Assembly: GCA_034664395.1 (NCBI GenBank)
Contig: JAXDHQ010000246.1
Coordinates: forward strand, 1-21,181
Source: JAOPZW01 sp034664395
Lineage (GTDB): Bacteria > Actinomycetota > Thermoleophilia > Solirubrobacterales > Solirubrobacteraceae
DNA: 21,181 nucleotides
Direction of reading: 5' to 3'
The first letter of the stretch is position 1; each line of letters begins with the position of its first letter. Shown here piece after piece: positions 6,960 to 11,518 of this stretch. The position numbers and the translations under genes were made by a program. The notes below the pieces were generated by a model. The model did not search any database, was not told the DNA's origin, and saw only the letters and a program-made list of their open reading frames with translations.

Positions 6960-7577
6960 TCAGTGCCGGACGACCTCGTACAGCGCCGCGTGCGAGCGCG
7001 TGCCAGCGAGGTCGCGCCCGACCGCTGCCGCGGCGAACGCCTCCGGCGTCTCCCACCAGGCGACGTCGACGAAGCGGAAGTCGGCCTCGGCCATGACGCT
7101 GCGGTGCAGGCGCGCGCCGAGATAGCCGGGGCAGCTCCGCAGCATGGCCCGGGCGCCCTCCCAGGCGGCCAGGAACGCCGGGTCGTCGGCGTCGGCGACC
7201 TCGACGGCGTCGATGAGGACGCTCGCCTCGGGTCCCGGGGCCCGGTGGTCCTCGCGGGCGACCTCGTACAGGCACGGATGCGACGCGAACGACCCGGGGC
7301 GGGGGAAGTCCGGGTGGGTGTTCGTCGCCCGCCACTCCCGGGCCGAGCGGAAGGGCGAGACGTCGACGAAGCGGAACTCGGCGTCGCCGCGCAGGCTGCG
7401 GTGCAGCGTCGTGGACACGTGGCCGTCCTGGCCGGCAATGAAGTCCCGGGCGAGCTGCCACCCGGCCAGGAAGTGTCCGTCGTCCTCGGAGGAGACCTCG
7501 AACGGGCAGATGAGGACGACCGCGCCGGTCGAGCTCCCCTTTGCTCGCGCAGCGGAACCGTTCGGAGCGGCGAGTAT
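6960..7577 (-). CDS. Tandem ABM-domain (monooxygenase-like) protein
   Basis: The protein is two copies of an antibiotic-biosynthesis-monooxygenase (ABM) ferredoxin-like domain of about 90 residues each. Repeats share LHRS, EFRFVDV/DFRFVDV and a closing ALYEVVRH/CLYEVARED block. ABM proteins are small cofactor-free oxygenases or heme-degrading enzymes; fused tandem copies can make an internal dimer. Function is not assigned. The start is odd. GTG 7661 opens the frame, but a TAGGCT -10 box (7656-7651) lies downstream of it. A perfect AGGAGGT (7591-7585) sits 7 nt before an in-frame ATA at 7577, with no ATG/GTG/TTG near. The ATA start is used here as the best fit; 7661 (233 residues) is the standard alternative. 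It converges with the oxidase gene, 24 bp apart. Confidence 0.75.
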   Translation of the reverse strand: MLAAPNGSAARAKGSSTGAVVLICPFEVSSEDDGHFLAGWQLARDFIAGQDGHVSTTLHRSLRGDAEFRFVDVSPFRSAREWRATNTHPDFPRPGSFASHPCLYEVAREDHRAPGPEASVLIDAVEVADADDPAFLAAWEGARAMLRSCPGYLGARLHRSVMAEADFRFVDVAWWETPEAFAAAAVGRDLAGTRSHAALYEVVRH

Positions 7578-7584
7578 TGGGGCT

Positions 7585-7591
7585 ACCTCCT
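7585..7591 (-). promoter_or_regulatory. Strong ribosome binding site before an in-frame ATA
   Basis: AGGAGGT on the minus strand is followed after 7 nt by ATA in the ABM-protein frame. No standard start codon lies within the next 20 nt in any frame, so the site decides an unusual start or marks a sequence change. Confidence 0.55.
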
Positions 7592-7650
7592 GTCTCCGAC
7601 TGGTAGGGGTGGCGCAGCGCGGCCTGTTTCGCCGGCTGGAACGGAGAACG

Positions 7651-7656
7651 AGCCTA
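7651..7656 (-). promoter_or_regulatory. -10 box of the tandem ABM gene
   Basis: TAGGCT on the minus strand would start transcription near 7644, giving a leader of about 67 nt down to the ATA at 7577. The identical hexamer precedes the SRP RNA and the Fic gene. Confidence 0.4.
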
Positions 7657-7680
7657 CCCACCCAGCCATCCGCCGCTCAA

Positions 7681-7696
7681 TCCCCAGAAATGGGGA
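7681..7696 (+). other. Small hairpin with GAAA loop in the cyclase leader
   Basis: TCCCCA and TGGGGA pair perfectly around a GAAA tetraloop, ending 19 nt before the cyclase ATG. It could shape the 5' leader or be chance. The 138 bp between the ABM start and the cyclase start holds no gene that I can support. Confidence 0.35.
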
Positions 7697-7715
7697 GTTG
7701 CAAGACTGTTCGTCC

Positions 7716-8807
7716 ATGAACGCGCAGGACGGCGCGGCCGCGGCCGTGGAGCGCAAGCGGCTGCTGGAGCGCCTGCGCGAGGCGGGCTGCGGCGAGGCCG
7801 AGATCGAGCGCGCCGAGCGCGAGGGGCGATTGCCGGCGCTCGCCGTCGAGCTGGCGCTGGGCGGCAAGGGGCGCCACACCCTCACGCAGGTCGCGCGCAG
7901 CTCCGGCCTGGACACGGCGTTCCTGCGCGAGCTGATGCAGGCGGTCGGGCGCCCGAACCCGGCCCGCGGCGAGCGCGTCTTCACCGACGACGACGTCGAG
8001 CACGCGCGACTCATCAAGCAGCTCGTCGACGCCGGGCTGCCGCGCCGCGAGCTGCTCGAGGTCGGCCGCGTGATCGGGCAGGGGATGGCGCAGGCCGCGG
8101 AGGCGATCCGGCGGCTGGTCGGCGACGCGCTGCTGCGCCCGGGCGACAGCGAGGAGACGGTGGCCCTGCGCTACGTCCAGGCCGCCGACCAGCTCGGGCC
8201 GCTCGTGCCGCGCCTGCTCGGCCACCAGTTCCGCGCCCAATTGCGCGACGGCATGCAGGGCCAGCTCGTCACCGCGGCCGAGCGCGAGGCCGGCCGGCTC
8301 GCCGGCACGCGCGAGGTCGCGGTCGCCTTCGCCGACCTCGTGGACTACACGGGCCTGGGCGAGCGGCTGCCGCCCGAGGACCTCGGGCGGATCGCCGGGC
8401 GCCTGGCCGAGATCGCCGTGGCCACGCTCAAGCGCCCCACCCGCTTGGTCAAGACGATCGGCGACGCCGCGATGTTCGTCTCCGAGGACGTCGACGCGCT
8501 CCTCGGCTCGCTGCAGGACCTGCTCGAGTGCGTCGAGGCCGAGGGCGAGTCGTTCCCCGCGGTGCGCATCGGCGTCGCGCTCGGCGCGGCGACGCCCCGT
8601 GGCGGGGACTGGTTCGGCTCGACGGTCAACCTCGCCAGCCGCGTGACCGAGATCGCCAAGCCCGGCCGCATCCTCGCCACCGACGCGGTCCAGGAGCGCA
8701 CGCCCGCGCTGCCGTGGCACCGGCGCCGGCGGCGCAAGAGCCTGAAGGGGATCGACGCCCCGGTGCGGCTCTACGCCCTGGACGCGCCCGCGCCGGCAAG
8801 GGCCTGA
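7716..8807 (+). CDS. Class III adenylate/guanylate cyclase with N-terminal regulatory region
   Basis: This 363-residue protein has a helical N-terminal region (1-195) followed by a class III cyclase homology domain (about 200-355). All catalytic positions are present: metal Asp207 (FADLVD) and Asp250 (KTIGD), base-recognition Lys246 and Asp298 (GDWFGS), and transition-state Asn305 and Arg309 (VNLASR). Lys plus Asp favours ATP, so the product should be cAMP. The layout resembles mycobacterial Rv1264/Rv2212, whose N-terminal domain is autoinhibitory and, in Rv1264, pH-responsive; that behaviour is only inferred here. No membrane helices are seen. The ATG at 7716 has only a weak ribosome binding site. 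The 3' end overlaps the convergent membrane-protein gene by 37 bp. Confidence 0.93.
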   Translation: MNAQDGAAAAVERKRLLERLREAGCGEAEIERAEREGRLPALAVELALGGKGRHTLTQVARSSGLDTAFLRELMQAVGRPNPARGERVFTDDDVEHARLIKQLVDAGLPRRELLEVGRVIGQGMAQAAEAIRRLVGDALLRPGDSEETVALRYVQAADQLGPLVPRLLGHQFRAQLRDGMQGQLVTAAEREAGRLAGTREVAVAFADLVDYTGLGERLPPEDLGRIAGRLAEIAVATLKRPTRLVKTIGDAAMFVSEDVDALLGSLQDLLECVEAEGESFPAVRIGVALGAATPRGGDWFGSTVNLASRVTEIAKPGRILATDAVQERTPALPWHRRRRRKSLKGIDAPVRLYALDAPAPARA

Positions 8808-9580
8808 GCCGCGCCGGCCCGGCGCCACCGCACGGCCTCGCGCAGCAGCATCGCGACCGCGACCGGGACGGTGGCCGGCAGGGTGTCGGTCACGTAGAAG
8901 AGCAGCGTGAACGCCTCGGCCAGCGCCCACGTGGCCAGCGCCCAGCGCCAGGCGCGCGCGCCCTCGGCGGCGAGGACGCCGCCGAGCACGCCGGCGACGA
9001 AGAGGTCGCCGTAGCCGAGCACCGCGGGGCCGAAGCTCGCGTACTGCAGGCGCGGCAGCCCGGGCGCGGGGACGGCCGCGTTCAGCACGGCGTTCGGCTG
9101 CTGCAAGCCGTGGGAGAAGACGAGGATCGCGTCGATCGTCGCCATGGCCACGATGCCGACCTTCAGCCACGTCAGCGGCGCGACGCCGGCGAGCAGGCGC
9201 CCCAGGGTCACGCAGCTCAGCGCCGTCAGGGCGAGCCCCGCGAGCTGGCCAGCGGCCGTGTCCTGCCACGCCCACGCCACGGCGAGCAGCGCCGCGGCGA
9301 CCACCGCCAGCGCCGGGCGGGCTCCGCGCATCGCCCAGCCCAGGGCGAGGGCCGCGCCGATCGGCACGCCGACGAGCGCCAGCCACGTCAGGCCGTCGGC
9401 CACGGCCGGGTCGATCGCGATCGCGCCGACGACGAGGCCGATCGACAGCGGCAGGACGAGCGCCCAGCGCGACGAGGCGCGAGCGCGGATCCATCCGGGA
9501 ACGCCGGCGCCGGGCAGCGCGACGCACGCGGCCTGGGCGGCCAGCAGCACGGCGTCGTGCACGACGAAGTCGGCGGTCAC
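8771..9580 (-). CDS. Nine-helix membrane protein with presenilin/SPP-like GxGD layout
   Basis: This 269-residue protein reads as nine membrane helices (about 5-23, 38-56, 63-83, 88-105, 109-130, 136-155, 180-203, 212-231, 234-250). Helix 6 has an intramembrane Asp150 in ATIDAILVF, matching the YD...VF motif of signal peptide peptidases. Helix 7 has LGYGDLF with Asp192 in a GxGD motif. Helix 9 starts with LPATVPV where family A22 proteins have a PAL motif. The Asp-Asp spacing (42) and the order of motifs match presenilin/SPP rather than prepilin peptidases. An intramembrane aspartyl protease is therefore proposed, but divergence (PAT for PAL, no Tyr before Asp150) leaves doubt. GTG start with weak AGAGG upstream. 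The 3' end overlaps the cyclase gene by 37 bp. Confidence 0.6.
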   Translation of the reverse strand: MTADFVVHDAVLLAAQAACVALPGAGVPGWIRARASSRWALVLPLSIGLVVGAIAIDPAVADGLTWLALVGVPIGAALALGWAMRGARPALAVVAAALLAVAWAWQDTAAGQLAGLALTALSCVTLGRLLAGVAPLTWLKVGIVAMATIDAILVFSHGLQQPNAVLNAAVPAPGLPRLQYASFGPAVLGYGDLFVAGVLGGVLAAEGARAWRWALATWALAEAFTLLFYVTDTLPATVPVAVAMLLREAVRWRRAGAAQALAGAGASRA

Positions 9581-9621
9581 GTCGCCTCTAGTGTGGCGCG
9601 TGTCCGGGTATCACCGGCCGC

Positions 9622-10161
9622 ATGCCCGAGACCGCCCTCGTCGTCGTCGACATGCTGAGCACCTACGAGCACGACGACGCCGAGACGCTGACGCGCAACG
9701 TCCGCGCGGTCCTGCCGCGGATCTCCGAGCTCGTCGAGAACGCCGCCGACGACGAGGACGTCGAGCTCATCTACGTCAACGACCTCTACGGCGAGTGGAA
9801 CGCGGGCCGCGCCGAGCTGCTCGAGCGCGTGCTCGGCGGCGAGCACCGCGACCTCGTCGAGCCGATCGCACCGGCCGAGGACGTCTCGTTCATCGTCAAG
9901 GCGCGCCACTCGATCTTCTACGAGACGCCGCTGGAGTACATGCTGCGCCAGAAGGAGATCGGCCGGCTCGTCCTCGTCGGCCAGGTGACCGAGCAGTGCA
10001 TCCTCTACTCGGCGCTCGACGCCTACATCCGCCACTTCGACGTGGTCGTGCCGCGCGACGCCGTCGCCCACATCCACGAGGACCTCGCCGACGCGGCGCT
10101 GCGGATGATGGAGATCAACATGGGCGCCGAGATCATCGACGCCGTCACGCTGCTGCGCTGA
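9622..10161 (+). CDS. Isochorismatase-family cysteine hydrolase
   Basis: This 179-residue cytoplasmic protein has the isochorismatase-like hydrolase fold. The catalytic triad is visible as Asp10 (VVVDML), Lys93 (IVKARHS) and Cys126 (VTEQCILYS), with the family cis-peptide segment GQVTEQC before the Cys. The Cys marks it as an amidohydrolase-type member (nicotinamidase, carbamoylase and similar) rather than a true isochorismatase. The metal-ligand pattern of nicotinamidases is not clear, so the substrate is left open. ATG 9622 is the first start; it is divergent from the GxGD membrane-protein gene with 41 bp between, and a TATCAC element lies 7 nt before the ATG. Confidence 0.92.
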   Translation: MPETALVVVDMLSTYEHDDAETLTRNVRAVLPRISELVENAADDEDVELIYVNDLYGEWNAGRAELLERVLGGEHRDLVEPIAPAEDVSFIVKARHSIFYETPLEYMLRQKEIGRLVLVGQVTEQCILYSALDAYIRHFDVVVPRDAVAHIHEDLADAALRMMEINMGAEIIDAVTLLR

Positions 10162-10162
10162 C

Positions 10163-10426
10163 CTACGCCATCGCGACCTGCGCCTCGCCGAGCGGAATGG
10201 CGAAGACGATGTGCAGGCGCGAGACGGCGATGAAGGGGTGCTCGGTGCCCGGACCGTCGCGGCCGATGATCTCGACCACGCAGTCGGTGAGCGAGATGAA
10301 GTCGCGCTCGGAGGCGTTGAGGAAGTCCGACAGCCGGCTGCGGTAGCCGTCGGAGGGGAGCGTCAGGATGCCGCTGATGCGGTGACGCTCGGTTTCGAGG
10401 TAGACGCGTTCGTGGCGGTGCTGCAT
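10163..10426 (-). CDS. Small conserved-type protein, DUF6812-like
   Basis: This 87-residue protein starts MQHRHERVYLETERHRISG and contains LPSDGYRSRLSDFLN (24-38) and RDFISLTDCVVEI (41-53). This pattern recalls actinobacterial small proteins placed in DUF6812; the family name is from memory and unverified. It appears to be a compact beta-rich cytoplasmic protein without signal or membrane segment. The function is unknown. The ATG at 10426 has AAGG just upstream and lies one base after the TGA of the NUDIX gene (TGAGATG), so the two genes are translationally coupled. The stop is adjacent to the end of the convergent hydrolase gene. Confidence 0.85.
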   Translation of the reverse strand: MQHRHERVYLETERHRISGILTLPSDGYRSRLSDFLNASERDFISLTDCVVEIIGRDGPGTEHPFIAVSRLHIVFAIPLGEAQVAMA

Positions 10427-10427
10427 C

Positions 10428-10835
10428 TCAACCTTCTTCGGCAGCAAGGCGGGCGGCCATGAGGACGTTCCCGCGATCGTGGTCGTAGCTCAGACGTCGC
10501 GCGGCGTCGTCGGGCGCCAGCCAGCGCACCTCGTCGACCTCGTCGTTGGGCTCGAAGTCGCCGTCGACCGGCTCCATCCGCCAGTAGCGCACCGTCTTCG
10601 GCCGGCCCTTGCGGTCGGTGTAGTGGGTCGGCTCGAGCTCCTCGCGCAGGGCGCAGCTCAGGCCCGTCTCCTCGCGGACCTCGCGCAGAGCGGCGTCCTC
10701 CCAGGTCTCCTCGTCGTCGAGCTTGCCCTTCGGCAGCGTCCAGTCGTCGTACTTCGGTCGATGGACGATCGCGACGCGGCCGTCGCGCACCACCACGCCG
10801 CCGGCGGCGCGCACGTCGGAGGCGTCGGAGGCCAT
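10428..10835 (-). CDS. NUDIX hydrolase
   Basis: This 135-residue protein has an intact Nudix box from Gly37 to Leu59 (GKLDDEETWEDAALREVREETGL pattern: Gly37, Glu43, Arg51-Glu52, Glu55-Glu56, Gly58). The preceding HRPKYDDWTLPKGK resembles the N-terminal domain of MutT1-type enzymes of mycobacteria, which hydrolyse oxidised or dinucleotide phosphates, but the C-terminal histidine-phosphatase domain of MutT1 is absent. Substrate is not assigned. ATG 10835 is chosen because a TACGGT -10 box ends 6 nt upstream, with TTGCCC 15 nt above it. The frame stays open far upstream, but that part is the hairpin/repeat region. It is coupled to the DUF6812-like gene by a one-base gap. Confidence 0.92.
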   Translation of the reverse strand: MASDASDVRAAGGVVVRDGRVAIVHRPKYDDWTLPKGKLDDEETWEDAALREVREETGLSCALREELEPTHYTDRKGRPKTVRYWRMEPVDGDFEPNDEVDEVRWLAPDDAARRLSYDHDRGNVLMAARLAAEEG

Positions 10836-10841
10836 GCCAGC

Positions 10842-10868
10842 ACCGTACTTCAAGGACAGCGAGGGCAA
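10842..10868 (-). promoter_or_regulatory. Promoter of the NUDIX/DUF6812-like pair
   Basis: On the minus strand TTGCCC (10868-10863) and TACGGT (10847-10842) are 15 nt apart, and the latter lies 6 nt before the ATG, predicting a leaderless message. Confidence 0.45.
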
Positions 10869-10884
10869 TGGCCCGGGCGTTGCT

Positions 10885-10916
10885 GACGGGTCGGGCGAAG
10901 CCGGGCCCGACCCGTC
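10885..10916. terminator. 12-bp perfect hairpin upstream of the NUDIX gene
   Basis: GACGGGTCGGGC (10885-10896) and GCCCGACCCGTC (10905-10916) are exact reverse complements with an 8-nt loop. No T-run follows on either strand. It may stop transcription coming from the riboswitch unit or act as an operator; the structure is seen, the role is inferred. Confidence 0.45.
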
Positions 10917-10928
10917 GCAAACGCTCAT

Positions 10929-10974
10929 CGGGCGCACCCCTGCACCCGGAACGGGCGCACCCCTGCACCCGGAA
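10929..10974. repeat. 23-bp perfect tandem repeat, two copies
   Basis: The unit beginning CGGGCGCACCCC and ending TGCACCCGGAA occurs twice head to tail (10929-10951 and 10952-10974) with no mismatch. It lies between the two hairpins, outside supported genes. Confidence 0.85.
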
Positions 10975-10987
10975 CCCCTTGGCGTGA

Positions 10988-11020
10988 GGACCCCGTCGCG
11001 CCCCCCGGGCGACGGGTCCC
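10988..11020 (-). terminator. Strong hairpin just after the riboswitch-controlled ORF
   Basis: On the minus strand, beginning about 10 nt after the TAG of the 86-codon ORF, GGACCC-GTCGC pairs with GCGAC-G-GGGTCC with one bulged G and a GC-rich loop. There is no U-tract, which is common for terminators in very GC-rich actinobacteria. Its place right after the stop codon favours transcription termination. Confidence 0.5.
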
Positions 11021-11029
11021 CGCTGCCAT

Positions 11030-11290
11030 CTACCGGCGCGCTGAAGGACCCCCCAGGCCCACAGCCGGCCGGATTCCCGCACGGCGCAGGCGCCGCACAC
11101 GGGAGCTTCCGAGAACACCGACGACGCGCGTCGCCCCACACGACGCGCCGGACATGGTCGCCAGCGGACGGATGCCGCTTCCCAACCCCTTGACCAAGGC
11201 ATCGGAGCAACCATCAGCCGGCCGCACGGCCACCTTCGCGTGCGCGCACACAGCGGGAGCGCAAGGCACGAGTTGGGGCTGTGGACACAT
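11030..11290 (-). CDS. 86-residue ORF downstream of a c-di-GMP riboswitch
   Basis: The ORF starts MCPQPQLVPC and ends GGPSARR. It has five Cys (2, 10, 15, 28, 51) and a basic segment RVRRLRRAGIRP near residues 64-75. No signal peptide, membrane helix or family is recognised. Its codon use is less GC3-biased than the neighbours, so coding is uncertain. Support comes from context: AGGAGG lies 8 nt before the ATG, the aptamer ends about 50 nt upstream, and a stable hairpin begins about 10 nt after the stop. Alternatives are a degraded remnant of a longer regulated gene or a non-coding RNA with a fortuitous ORF. Confidence 0.45.
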   Translation of the reverse strand: MCPQPQLVPCAPAVCAHAKVAVRPADGCSDALVKGLGSGIRPLATMSGASCGATRVVGVLGSSRVRRLRRAGIRPAVGLGGPSARR

Positions 11291-11302
11291 CGGGCTGGCC
11301 TC

Positions 11303-11339
11303 CTGGTTGCCTGAAGAGCGCCATTCGTGGCGCGCCTTG
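11303..11339 (-). promoter_or_regulatory. Likely expression platform of the riboswitch
   Basis: Between aptamer and start codon the minus strand has a perfect 6-bp hairpin GCGCCA-CGAA-TGGCGC followed by TCTTC, then AGGAGG 8 nt before the ATG. The CTCTCC at the aptamer's 3' end could pair with AGGAGG. Ligand binding may therefore expose or hide the ribosome binding site; this is inference from pairing potential. Confidence 0.4.
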
Positions 11340-11427
11340 GGAGAGCCGGCAGCCGAGCCATCTCTGAGAGACCTCTGGCTTTGCGTCCCCGCCTCGCGAC
11401 GGGTTTGCCCTGAACAAACTCGTATTC
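11340..11427 (-). ncRNA. Cyclic di-GMP-I riboswitch (GEMM)
   Basis: The minus strand carries the conserved GEMM-I core: CAGGGCAAACC, then helix P2 (CCCGTC/GGCGGG) capped by a GCGA GNRA tetraloop, then GGGACGCAAAGCC, then a P3-like hairpin (GTCTC/GAGAT with GCC/GGC), and the closing GGCTGCCGG segment with the expected C that pairs with one guanine of the ligand. These match the Vibrio Vc2 aptamer almost base for base in the core. The P1 helix is weak (GAGTT with GGCTC). A -10 box lies just upstream (11440-11435). The aptamer starts about 92 bp after the stop of the GGDEF-EAL gene on the same strand. Downstream is AGGAGG and the ATG at 11290. The ligand call follows the family; direction of control is unknown. 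Confidence 0.88.
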
Positions 11428-11434
11428 GCTGTGC

Positions 11435-11440
11435 ATGGTA
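11435..11440 (-). promoter_or_regulatory. -10 box of the riboswitch transcript
   Basis: TACCAT on the minus strand would start transcription about 7 nt downstream, near 11427, right at the 5' edge of the aptamer. No -35 box is evident. Confidence 0.45.
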
Positions 11441-11518
11441 CGGCAGCGTCGACGGGGCCTGGACGACCGTTCGAGGGCGGGCGGTCACCAGTTCCGGCCC
11501 GGCGGTAGCGAGCACCCG

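Noticed and set aside
7592..7650. Slight resemblance to a cobalamin riboswitch (AGTCGGAGAC near a GCGCCACC segment) in the ABM leader
   Set aside because: The B12-box match is incomplete and the order and spacing of the conserved elements are wrong.
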